A stretch of 23,319 bases of DNA from Neorhizobium sp. UBA7851 (lineage in GTDB: Bacteria; Pseudomonadota; Alphaproteobacteria; Rhizobiales; Rhizobiaceae), in NCBI GenBank assembly GCA_002500765.1, contig DLSX01000031.1, positions 259 to 23,577 of the forward strand, read 5' to 3'. Within the stretch, counting starts at the first letter, position 1, and the number at the start of each line of letters is the position of its first letter. The position numbers were made by a program, and so were the translations under genes. The notes below the pieces were generated by a model. It did not search any database. It had not been told where the DNA came from and saw only the letters and a list, made by a program, of their open reading frames with translations. Below are positions 1-7,046 of this stretch, piece by piece.

Positions 1-1148
1 ACGGCAAAGCCCCTGCCCTGCTCGCCGGCACGCGCGGCCTCGACGGCGGCGTTCAGGGCGAGAAGATCGGTCTGGCGGGCGATTTCCTGAACGATCGAGA
101 TCTTTTCGGCGATCGTGCGCATCGCACCGACGGCGCGGTTGACGGCCTGACCGGATGCTTCTGCGTCTCTCGAAGACTGGCGTGCGATCTTTTCCGTCTG
201 AGCGGCGTTGTCGGCGTTCTGCTTGATATTGGCAGCCATCTCTTCCATCGAGGCGGAAGCCTCTTCGGCGGAAGATGCCTGTTCGGTCGCGCCCTGCGAC
301 AGCTGTTCGGAGCTGGCCGAAAGTTCCTGGCTGCCGGAAGAAACGTTGTCGGAAGCCGACAATGCGTCACCGACGACGCCACGCAGGCGTTCGATCATCG
401 TGTTGACATAGGTGAGCAGGTCGCCGATCTCGTCCTTGCTGGAAATCGTTGCGAAGCGGGTAAGATCGCCTTCGGCAACATTCTGCACGGCGTTGACCGC
501 ATTGCGCAGACCCTTGTTGATGCTCATCGCGATCCATAGGGCGGCAAGGGCTGCGATCAGGAAGGCCGCAGCGGCAACCGAGATCATGATCGTACGCGTC
601 TGGACATAGTCTGCCGCAGCTTCTTCCTGGGCAGTGTCGAGCCGTCCTTCTTCCAGCTTCACGACTTCGGTCAGGAGCGCGTCGATGCTGTTCGTCGCGA
701 CACGCGCTTCGTTGCTGGAGACCTGGTTGGCACCGACCGGATCACCGGCCAGCATCAGAGCGCGGATGCGATCATCCTGCTTGCGGAATTCCGTGGTCAT
801 CCCGGCGAGCTTGTCCCAGTAGACCTTGCCCTGATCGGTGGCGCGTGCCTGGATCTGGGAGAAAGTCTCGTCGAATGCCTTGCGCGCCGCATCGTTGCTC
901 TCGATGTAACGGCGCATGTCCGCCTGCTGGGTCGAAAGCAGCAGGTTCTTCTGCTGACGCAGCTGCTGCAGTTGTTCGTTGTTGAGCGTTTGGGTCAGTT
1001 TCAGGCGGGTGGCTGGGCCCTGAAGAACCTCCTCCAGCGCATCGTTGAGATTGCCGAGGCTGAAGACGCCGTAACCGGCAGTAACCATCAGCATCAGGAT
1101 GATGAAGCCGAAGGCCGAAGCAAGCTTGAGCTTGATCGAGGCACGCAT
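1..1148 (-). CDS. Methyl-accepting chemotaxis protein, 3' end cut by window edge
   Basis: This is a transmembrane chemoreceptor that would sense a periplasmic signal and control CheA kinase through CheW. About 382 codons are visible; the reading frame is open to base 1, so the end is missing. In order: a short cytoplasmic start, TM1 at about residues 9-31, a helical periplasmic region with 4HB-type character (many Gln and Leu, coiled) at about 32-185, TM2 at about 186-208, a HAMP linker, a methylation-helix region rich in Ala, Ser, Glu and Gln, then the start of the conserved signalling tip (EIARQTDLLALNAA, then EAARAGEQGRGFA) at the window edge. The ATG at 1148 is preceded by GGAG at a good distance. 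It lies 24 bases after cheW and is probably the fifth gene of the STAS-receiver-cheA-cheW operon. The ligand cannot be told from sequence. Whether it ends in a CheR-binding pentapeptide is outside the window. Confidence 0.93.
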   Translation of the reverse strand, partial: MRASIKLKLASAFGFIILMLMVTAGYGVFSLGNLNDALEEVLQGPATRLKLTQTLNNEQLQQLRQQKNLLLSTQQADMRRYIESNDAARKAFDETFSQIQARATDQGKVYWDKLAGMTTEFRKQDDRIRALMLAGDPVGANQVSSNEARVATNSIDALLTEVVKLEEGRLDTAQEEAAADYVQTRTIMISVAAAAFLIAALAALWIAMSINKGLRNAVNAVQNVAEGDLTRFATISSKDEIGDLLTYVNTMIERLRGVVGDALSASDNVSSGSQELSASSEQLSQGATEQASSAEEASASMEEMAANIKQNADNAAQTEKIARQSSRDAEASGQAVNRAVGAMRTIAEKISIVQEIARQTDLLALNAAVEAARAGEQGRGFA

Positions 1149-1172
1149 GTGTTTATCTCCGTCGGAATATGA

Positions 1173-1688
1173 TCAGCCGTGGGCCGCCGCAGTTGCGGAA
1201 TGTTCGTGTCTGGCCGAAAAAATGACATGCAGGTTGGGAAGGATGATGAACTCGCTTCCCCGCTTGACGAGGCAGTTGATGAAGTCCGGGCGCCAGCGCA
1301 TGCCGACACTTGGCGGCGGTTCGCTTGCGGATTGAAGGAGCGTCGTGACCTCGTTCACCTTGTCGGTCCTAATCCCGGCAAGGACCGGCTCGCCCTCGAT
1401 TTCGATCTCGATGACGATGATCCGGCTGTCGATCGTCGGCTTTGTCGCTTCCATGCCGAAGGCGAGCCTTATATCGGCGAGTGGAATGACCTTGCCGCGG
1501 AAATTGATGACGCTGCCGACAAAGGCCTTCGCACCCGGAACGCTGGTTTCCGGCATAAGATCAAGGATTTCCTGAACGATGAAGGCTTCGAGCGCGAAGG
1601 TTTCGCCGGCGATCTCGAAGGTCAATACTTCAAGCTCGTCGCGTCCTTCCCACAGGTCTTCCGAAATTTTTGCAAGCACCTGGTTCAT
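1173..1688 (-). CDS. cheW: CheW-type chemotaxis coupling protein
   Basis: CheW links chemoreceptors to the CheA kinase in the cytoplasmic array. The 171-residue product has one CheW domain at about residues 18-160. Typical pieces are visible: LTFEIAGETFALEA near the start, then VPGAKAFVGSVINFRGKVIPL (split here as VPGAKAFVGSV and INFRGKVIPL), the D-I-R-x-x-F segment after it, and the later repeat AGIRTDKVNEV. The length is normal for the family. The ATG overlaps the cheA stop codon in an ATGA tetranucleotide, so translation is probably coupled and CheA and CheW made in related amounts. The C-terminal tail (HEHSATAAAHG) is short, low in complexity and probably disordered. The cognate receptor is probably the MCP that follows 24 bases downstream. 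Confidence 0.95.
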   Translation of the reverse strand: MNQVLAKISEDLWEGRDELEVLTFEIAGETFALEAFIVQEILDLMPETSVPGAKAFVGSVINFRGKVIPLADIRLAFGMEATKPTIDSRIIVIEIEIEGEPVLAGIRTDKVNEVTTLLQSASEPPPSVGMRWRPDFINCLVKRGSEFIILPNLHVIFSARHEHSATAAAHG

Positions 1689-3673
1689 CCCGTTGCGCGC
1701 AGATGCGCCTCCTGCTGCTGGCCCTCGGCGACGAGGTGGCCGACATCGAGAATAAGAGCGACATCGCCGTCGCCTAAAATGGTGGCGCCGGAGAAGGTCG
1801 ACACGTCATGGTGGAGTTTCGACATGCCCTTGATGACCGTCTGGTGGTCGCCGATGATCTGATCGACGACGAGGCCGACGCGCTCCGAGCCGGTCGAGAT
1901 GACGACGACCTTCTGGAACGGATCGGGCGCCGTATTGGTGCGGAACAGATCCCGCAGGCGAAGGAAGGGCACGAGGCTGTCGCGCAGCGAGATGAAGCTG
2001 CGACCGCGCGAACGCATGTCCTCTTCGATCGAAAGCTCGAGGCATTCCTCGACCGCCGAAAGCGGGATGACGTAGCGGCCATTGCCGACACGCACGAGCA
2101 GGCCGTCGATGATGGCGAGCGTCAGCGGGATGGCGAGCGAGATTTCCGAGCCTTCGCCCGGGCGGCTGACGACATTGATCGTGCCGCGCAGCGCATCGAT
2201 GGTGCGCTTGACCACATCCATGCCGACGCCACGACCCGACAGGTTGGTCACCTGGCTTGCGGTCGAGAAGCCCGGCTGGAAGATCAGCTGGTAGAGTTCC
2301 TGATCGGTGAGGCTGGCATTGGCGGCGATCAGACCGGAGGATTCCGCCTTGGCGCGAACCCGATCTTTATTAATGCCGCGACCGTCGTCCTTGATCGTGA
2401 TGATCACTTCGCCGGCCTGCTGACGGGCCGACAGATGGATATGGCCGGCCTCGGTCTTGCCGCCGGCAAGGCGTTCGTCGCCCGTTTCCAGACCGTGATC
2501 GCAGGAATTGCGCACCAGATGGACGAGCGGATCGGCGAGGCGCTCGATGACGCTCTTGTCGACTTCCGTCGTTTCGCCCTCGGTGATGAGCTCAATTTTC
2601 TTGCCGGTTTCGTTGGCCAGATCATGCACCAGGCGGCGGAAGCGGCTGAACAGATGCGTGACCGGCACCATGCGCAGTACCATCATCGTGTCGCGCAGCT
2701 CGCCGGAAAGACGCTCTACGTCCTCGGAGACGGCACGCAGCGTTAGATCGCCGCTGCCGCCGGCCAGTTGTGAGAGCCGCGACTGGGCGATCACCAGTTC
2801 GCCGACCCGGTCCATCAGTTCGTCGAGCCTTTCGGCCGGGACGCGGACGTTTTCATTTGCCTTGGCGGATTTTGCATCTCCCGATGCCGGAAGGGCGGCG
2901 GCCGTTGTCGCCGGTGCGGACACAGCCGTTTCAGCCGCGGCGGCAGAGGGTGCCGATGCCGTGACGGAAGGTGTTTGTTGTACGGCAACTGCGACTTCTT
3001 CGACGACAAGTTCCATATCGTCCATGACGAAGATGAAGACGTCGTCGATTGCCGAGCGCGGCTCGGTGGTCAGAAGCTCGACATCCCAGGAGACGTGGAG
3101 ATCGGTCGCAACCAGTTCGTCGAGCGACGGAATGCCCGAACGGTCGGCGACGATGCGGCAGGTGCCGAGATCGCGCAGCTCGTCGAGCAGCGGCAACGGG
3201 TTGGTGCCGTTCGCCATGGCATTCCGGGGCAGGCTGAAACGGATCTTGAAGAGCGTCTGGGCCGGACCTGCCGCCGCAGATGCTGCGGCATGATCGCCGC
3301 TGCCATCGACGGCGCGGCGCAGGTTGACGAGCAATGCCTCGCTCATCGCTTCATGGTCGCCGACGGGTGTTTCCACCAGCGCACGCATGTGATCCTTGGC
3401 TTCGAGAACGGCGGTGACGAGGGCGCGGGTTGCGGGAACCTCGCCCTTGCGCACCCGGTCGAAGGCCGTTTCGCAATGGTGGGTGAAGGCCGCAAGCGCC
3501 TCGAAGCCGAACATGGCGCCGGAGCCCTTGAGCGTATGGAGGCCGCGGAAAACCGCGTCGACCTGATCCTTGTCGCCGAGATTCACGTTCAGATCGAGAA
3601 GTCCTGCTTCGATCTGTTCCAGAAGTTCGGCCGCTTCTGTCCTGAAAACCGCGATAGGATCAGGGAAACTCAT
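1685..3673 (-). CDS. cheA: Chemotaxis histidine kinase CheA
   Basis: CheA autophosphorylates on a histidine and passes the phosphate to receiver proteins. The 662-residue product has the full domain order. The P1 Hpt domain (1-105) has the phospho-acceptor His46 in GLHTLKGSG. A P2-like region follows at about 140-225. An Ala/Thr/Ser-rich linker covers about 228-268, and the P3 dimerisation helices start at VRVPAERLDELMDRVGELV. The P4 ATPase has an N box (HLVRNSCDHGLE), a G1 box (DDGRGIN) and a G2 box (SGRGVGMDVV). The P5 CheW-like domain comes last. No receiver domain is fused to it. Both ends overlap neighbours by ATGA (receiver gene upstream, cheW downstream). All catalytic boxes look intact, so it should be active. 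This is not the usual rhizobial che1 gene order (no cheR, cheB or cheD beside it), so a second chemosensory pathway is likely. Confidence 0.97.
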   Translation of the reverse strand: MSFPDPIAVFRTEAAELLEQIEAGLLDLNVNLGDKDQVDAVFRGLHTLKGSGAMFGFEALAAFTHHCETAFDRVRKGEVPATRALVTAVLEAKDHMRALVETPVGDHEAMSEALLVNLRRAVDGSGDHAAASAAAGPAQTLFKIRFSLPRNAMANGTNPLPLLDELRDLGTCRIVADRSGIPSLDELVATDLHVSWDVELLTTEPRSAIDDVFIFVMDDMELVVEEVAVAVQQTPSVTASAPSAAAAETAVSAPATTAAALPASGDAKSAKANENVRVPAERLDELMDRVGELVIAQSRLSQLAGGSGDLTLRAVSEDVERLSGELRDTMMVLRMVPVTHLFSRFRRLVHDLANETGKKIELITEGETTEVDKSVIERLADPLVHLVRNSCDHGLETGDERLAGGKTEAGHIHLSARQQAGEVIITIKDDGRGINKDRVRAKAESSGLIAANASLTDQELYQLIFQPGFSTASQVTNLSGRGVGMDVVKRTIDALRGTINVVSRPGEGSEISLAIPLTLAIIDGLLVRVGNGRYVIPLSAVEECLELSIEEDMRSRGRSFISLRDSLVPFLRLRDLFRTNTAPDPFQKVVVISTGSERVGLVVDQIIGDHQTVIKGMSKLHHDVSTFSGATILGDGDVALILDVGHLVAEGQQQEAHLRATG

Positions 3674-4038
3674 TTGCCGAGGACCTTCTTGGCGATCTTG
3701 ACCAGGCTTTCGGGATCGAAAGGCTTGGTCAGCCAGCCGGTTGCGCCGGCAGCCTTGGCCTGCTGCTTGATTTCACCGTCGGATTCGGTGGTGAGAAAGA
3801 TGACCGGAACGCCCATGTGAGCCGGCAGCTTGCGCAGCTCGCGGATCATCGTCAGGCCGTCCATATTCGGCATGTTGAGGTCGGTGATGACCAGATCGAA
3901 TTGTCCGGCATTGAGCTTGGCGATACCATCGACGCCGTCGACGGCTTCTGTCACCTGGTAGCCGGCATTGGTCAGTGCAACCCGCGTCGTCAGGCGAATG
4001 CTCGCCGAGTCGTCGACAGTCAGGATATTGGCAGTCAT
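3670..4038 (-). CDS. CheY-like single-domain response regulator
   Basis: This is a stand-alone receiver of 122 residues, the expected phosphate acceptor of the adjacent CheA. Key residues are in place: the acidic pair Asp9-Asp10 (ILTVDDS), the phosphorylation site Asp53 (VITDLNMPNMDG), Thr83 in IFLTTES and Lys105 in WLTKPF. There is no output domain, so it acts by binding a partner. The partner could be the flagellar switch, the upstream STAS protein, or the divergent CheZ-like protein; the sequence does not decide. The start overlaps the STAS stop codon by ATGA, and its own stop overlaps the cheA start the same way. The TKPFDPE end resembles the CheY group found beside CheA in non-flagellar as well as flagellar clusters, so I avoid naming a cheY paralogue. 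Confidence 0.95.
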   Translation of the reverse strand: MTANILTVDDSASIRLTTRVALTNAGYQVTEAVDGVDGIAKLNAGQFDLVITDLNMPNMDGLTMIRELRKLPAHMGVPVIFLTTESDGEIKQQAKAAGATGWLTKPFDPESLVKIAKKVLGK

Positions 4039-4364
4039 TGAACTTTTCCTTGGTGAAGCCAGAATTTCGCGTCGTCGTCCGACATGCCTTCAAGGAAACC
4101 GCTTCTGCGGAGTGTTTCTAGAAGTGCACCGCTTGCCGGCTGCGCAAGCGTGATGTGTTTGCCGGCCGTCCCGGCATAGACCCGGGCGGCCTCGACCATC
4201 TGAATGAAGCTGATGTCGACCTGCACGTCATCCGCAAGCTCGATCGTGGCGGCCTCGTGTGCATCGATGAATTTCAGCATGTCTTCGCTTACGGGCAGGA
4301 TGGCCCTGACCGTCAGATTTTCGGGCAAGCGGAGGCATGCTTCGTTTTGGCCTGCAATATTCAT
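4035..4364 (-). CDS. STAS-domain protein of the chemosensory operon
   Basis: The 109-residue product is a single STAS domain, a fold used for protein-protein switching (SpoIIAA, RsbS, MlaB). The core strand and helix can be lined up with the SpoIIAA pattern: ATIELADDVQVDISF followed by IQMVEAARVYAG. At the usual D-S-S-G site it reads Asp50-Ile51-Ser52-Phe53, so the serine phosphorylated in SpoIIAA is replaced by Ile. A regulated-phosphorylation role is therefore doubtful. I chose the ATG at 4364 because GGAG lies 5-6 bases upstream; a longer frame reaching 4421 lacks this. It is the first gene of the operon and overlaps the receiver gene by ATGA. STAS proteins in chemosensory clusters are known but poorly understood; the function here is inferred from position only. 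Confidence 0.88.
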   Translation of the reverse strand: MNIAGQNEACLRLPENLTVRAILPVSEDMLKFIDAHEAATIELADDVQVDISFIQMVEAARVYAGTAGKHITLAQPASGALLETLRRSGFLEGMSDDDAKFWLHQGKVQ

Positions 4365-4696
4365 ACCTGCTCCAAAAGCCTTAGAATATGCTGAAATAGC
4401 CTGCCAAATTTGGGCCATCATGCTTAATCAGAAGTTAATTGGCGTCAGTGAGTTTTCGTATGTATTAGTCATATTGCCTGTTTAGATCGTATTCATATCT
4501 GCTGAAAATTAACCACGCGCGCCGAAACCAAGCCGCCGTTTCAACCCGGTTAACCCTCGCCGGGCCAGATTGCCCCGAGTGAGGACGACCCATGTCCGGC
4601 CTATCCCGGTCGGCGGAGAGTTGTCCCAGAATGAACAGGGCAAATCGTTGCCGGTTAAGGGCTTGAAGCCTCGGCAAAGCGTGAAGGGTGGGCGAA
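4365..4696. other. Divergent intergenic region between the chemosensory operon and the MCP/CheZ-like gene
   Basis: This 332-base gap is more A+T-rich than its surroundings on the left side and must hold promoters for both directions. It contains a full CtrA box (4424-4438, listed separately), a 10-base palindrome CCAAATTTGG at 4404-4413, and isolated TTAA half-sites at 4509-4512 and 4550-4553. No convincing -35/-10 pair could be picked for the rightward gene. A 24-codon reading frame starting at ATG 4592 is present but has no further support. Confidence 0.6.
4424..4438 (-). promoter_or_regulatory. CtrA box, perfect TTAA-N7-TTAA
   Basis: TTAA at 4424-4427 and TTAA at 4435-4438 are separated by exactly seven bases (TCAGAAG). 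This is the full consensus for CtrA, the alphaproteobacterial cell-cycle and motility regulator. The site lies 60 bases before the STAS start codon, the distance expected for an activator overlapping the -35 region, and about 260 bases before the rightward gene. It therefore more likely controls the leftward operon. The site is symmetric, so direction is inferred from distance. Confidence 0.72.
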
Positions 4697-6427
4697 GTGG
4701 CAGTCGCGGCAGTATTGGTCAACGAGACCGAGCTTTATCAAGATGTAGCTCCGGTTTCGGGCCTTGTGGAACGGATGGAGACGGCGAGAGTCCGCCTCGA
4801 AGAACGTTTTCTGGAGGGTGGCGCAGCACTCCTTTCCGTTCTCGACGTTCTCAACAGGCTGATCGGCTCGCTCGACCAGATCACCGGCTCGCTCGACGAG
4901 GAAACCGCGGCCAGGACCATGGCCGAGTTGCAGCAGACGGTCGGCAGGCTTTCCGAACTGAGCGGCATCGAAACCGCCCGTCAGGCCGGGTTTGTCGATA
5001 TCTCGGGCGCTGAACGTAACCTTCGGCCACATGTCGCGGATATGCAGGAAACCATGCGTTATCTGCGCACCTTCGCGGTGACGGCCAAGATAACCGGCGC
5101 AGGCATTGCGGACTTTGCCGGTTTTGCCGAAGAAATCCTTGAACGTATCCAGACCGGCACGCGGCAGGTGAACGAGTTCGGCGACAAGCTGAAATCTCTT
5201 GGTTCGGGCCTGGGTTCGGTCATGGAGCGTGGCACGGCCACCATTCAACGTTATGAAGCGACTATTCCGGGCATTGTCACCGGCCTTTCGACCGGCGGCG
5301 CCGAGATCAGCGCCCAGCAGAAGGTGCTTGTCGAGCGGGCGGCGCGGGTTCGCCAGATTGCGGCGGGCATCCAGGGCAAACTGGCTTCCGTACTCTCCGC
5401 CATGCAGATCGGTGACATCACCCGCCAGCGCATCGAGCATTGCCAGAGTACGTTGACCCTTCTGGAAGGTTATATGGAAACCGAGGCCGGGGCGCTGACG
5501 GCGCACGACCGGGCGAACCTGTCGTCGATCATCACCAACCTCGTTGCCCTGCAGCTCAGCCAGTCGATCGACGATTTCGATCGCGATACGATGAAGATCG
5601 TCGAGACCGTCGCAAGCTTCCGTTCGGATCTCGCAGAGATCGATAGCCTGCGCCGGATGATGATCGAAGGCGGCGGCGACAACGCGATGCGTCGTCTCGA
5701 AGGCAATGTCGGCGTGGCGCGAGAGGCGGTCCGCGAGATCGAGGCGGTTTCGATCGAGGCCGGCGCACTCACCCGCTCGACCGGAACCACGGTTCGCGAA
5801 CTGATCAACGGCGTCGGGCTGCTGCAATTGGTACGCACCGACATTCACTATATGGCGCTGAACACCAATCTGCGTTGCGGCAAGATCGGTGAGCACGGCA
5901 AGGCGCTCAATGTCGTCACCGCGGAACTGCGCAATTTCGCCGCCCGGCTGGATGAAACGGCAGAAAATGTTCTGGTCGAACTGAAGACCCTGGAAACGGC
6001 TTCGGGCAAGCTGAATATCGGTCATGAAGAAGACGGCGAGGCCCTGTTGGACGATCGTCTGGCGAGAGCGATGCAGAGCATCCGCGATGTAGGCGACCGG
6101 ATGGACAGTGAAATGGATGCGCTGAGCGAGCAGAGCGGCGTTGCCATCGATCAGATGGAGAACTCACTGTCGCGGCTCGATTTCAAGGCCGAGTTGGGTG
6201 AGGTTTTGCGCAGCTGCGCCGACGAGATCTCGATGGTCGAGGCTGAGGAACCGTCCGCAAGCCTGGAGCCGGCGCTTGCCGATCTCGCCGGTCGCATCGG
6301 CAAGCTTTATACGATGGTCTCCGAGCGCGAGTTGCATGCCGCGGTTCTGGGAACCGCGCCTCCGGTCGAAACGGCGGTCGTTGCGGCGGTAATGAGCGAC
6401 GATGACATTGACGACGCCCTGTTCTGA
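4697..6427 (+). CDS. Soluble MCP-tip protein with CheZ-like motif and C-terminal tail
   Basis: The product is a long, mostly helical cytoplasmic protein (576 residues) with no membrane segment or signal peptide. Three parts stand out. (a) Residues 236-249, MQIGDITRQRIEHC, hold Asp240-x-x-x-Gln244, the arrangement used by CheZ to dephosphorylate CheY (DLTGQ in E. coli CheZ). (b) Residues 379-415 align without gaps to the MCP signalling hairpin (YMALNTNL, then IGEHGKALNVV and AELRNFA), but the Glu before the conserved Arg is Arg393 and that Arg is Lys396. (c) The last residues, SDDDIDDALF, resemble the CheY-binding tail of CheZ. The frame opens only at 4685. GTG at 4697 has AAGGG eight bases upstream; GTG at 4688 overlaps that site and is less likely. 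It is divergent from the STAS-cheA operon. A role as phosphatase, sink or array-linked adaptor is inference. Confidence 0.87.
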   Translation: MAVAAVLVNETELYQDVAPVSGLVERMETARVRLEERFLEGGAALLSVLDVLNRLIGSLDQITGSLDEETAARTMAELQQTVGRLSELSGIETARQAGFVDISGAERNLRPHVADMQETMRYLRTFAVTAKITGAGIADFAGFAEEILERIQTGTRQVNEFGDKLKSLGSGLGSVMERGTATIQRYEATIPGIVTGLSTGGAEISAQQKVLVERAARVRQIAAGIQGKLASVLSAMQIGDITRQRIEHCQSTLTLLEGYMETEAGALTAHDRANLSSIITNLVALQLSQSIDDFDRDTMKIVETVASFRSDLAEIDSLRRMMIEGGGDNAMRRLEGNVGVAREAVREIEAVSIEAGALTRSTGTTVRELINGVGLLQLVRTDIHYMALNTNLRCGKIGEHGKALNVVTAELRNFAARLDETAENVLVELKTLETASGKLNIGHEEDGEALLDDRLARAMQSIRDVGDRMDSEMDALSEQSGVAIDQMENSLSRLDFKAELGEVLRSCADEISMVEAEEPSASLEPALADLAGRIGKLYTMVSERELHAAVLGTAPPVETAVVAAVMSDDDIDDALF

Positions 6428-6465
6428 TCGGGACTGACGCCACCATCTCTTGAGTTTGAAATCCT

Positions 6466-6487
6466 GCGTCCTGCTGCGGCAGGGCGC
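6466..6487 (+). terminator. Hairpin after the MCP/CheZ-like gene, possible terminator
   Basis: GCGTCCTGC (6466-6474), a four-base loop TGCG and GCAGGGCGC (6479-6487) form a nine-pair stem with one G-T wobble, 39 bases after the stop codon. There is no T-run behind it, so it may be only a weak or factor-dependent terminator. Confidence 0.4.
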
Positions 6488-6507
6488 GAATAATCGGTGC
6501 TTGCGCC

Positions 6508-6536
6508 TTGACCTTTGGCCGGCTCTTTGTCATTTG
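6508..6536 (+). promoter_or_regulatory. Candidate promoter for rbfA-truB
   Basis: TTGACC at 6508-6513, preceded by C as in the rhizobial CTTGAC -35 element, is followed after 17 bases by CATTTG at 6531-6536, a poor -10. It is the best candidate found in the 189-base gap before rbfA, which needs its own promoter because infB is not directly upstream. Confidence 0.33.
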
Positions 6537-6616
6537 ACGCCCCTTGATTGAAAAGGCGCCCAAGGGTTTCACCCTGGCGGGACGAACCCCGGCGGCGTTA
6601 GCAAAGAGAACAAGAC

Positions 6617-7024
6617 ATGGCAAAGGCTACATCTTCGGCGCCGTCCCAGCGCATGCTTCGCGTTGGCGAACAGGTTCGCGCCGCCATCACCCAGGTATTG
6701 CAGCGCGGCGAAGTGCGCGACGACCTGATCGAAAAGACCGTCATCTCCGTGTCGGAAGTGCGCATGTCGCCCGACCTGAAGATCGCAACCGCCTATGTGA
6801 CGCCGCTCGGCCTGCCTGATCATCAGGCGGTGATCGAGGCGCTCAACCGCCATGCGAAATTCATTCGCGGCCGGCTCGGTGGCCAGCTTCGGCAGATGAA
6901 ATACATGCCGGAAGTCCGCTTCCGCGACGACACGAGCTTCGACAACTACAAGAAGATCGACGAACTGCTCCGCTCGCCCGAGGTCCAGCGTGATCTCGGC
7001 GAGACGAAGAGCGACGACGAATAA
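6617..7024 (+). CDS. rbfA: Ribosome-binding factor A
   Basis: RbfA binds the small ribosomal subunit during late 16S rRNA maturation and cold adaptation. The 135-residue product has the single KH-like fold of the family: RVGEQVRAAITQVLQRGE at the start, the strand VISVSEVRMSPDLKIATAYV, then the helix region containing RHAKFIRGRLGGQL and MPEVRFRDDTSFDNYKKID near residues 94-118. The length is usual for alphaproteobacteria. The ATG at 6617 has a purine-rich AAAGAGAA upstream. truB follows after 22 bases, so the two are probably one transcript. The usual upstream partner infB is missing here; its place is taken by the chemosensory genes. Confidence 0.97.
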   Translation: MAKATSSAPSQRMLRVGEQVRAAITQVLQRGEVRDDLIEKTVISVSEVRMSPDLKIATAYVTPLGLPDHQAVIEALNRHAKFIRGRLGGQLRQMKYMPEVRFRDDTSFDNYKKIDELLRSPEVQRDLGETKSDDE

Positions 7025-7046
7025 CAAAACAATCTAAAGAGAACGC

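Noticed and set aside
1808..2746. 312-codon plus-strand frame inside cheA
   Set aside because: Antisense shadow. The cheA frame contains all kinase boxes.
4509..4553. Two further TTAA half-sites near the CtrA box
   Set aside because: They are not spaced by seven bases from any other TTAA, so they are not full CtrA sites.
4592..4666. 24-codon frame before the MCP/CheZ-like gene (ATG 4592), possible leader peptide
   Set aside because: It is in the same phase but closed by TGA at 4664, and the composition (Arg, Ser, Cys) shows no attenuator-like codon run. GAGGAC upstream alone is not enough.
4655..6025. 456-codon minus-strand frame opposite the MCP/CheZ-like gene
   Set aside because: No motif or ribosome site. 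The plus-strand frame has the heptad-like helical pattern, MCP-tip similarity and a better start.
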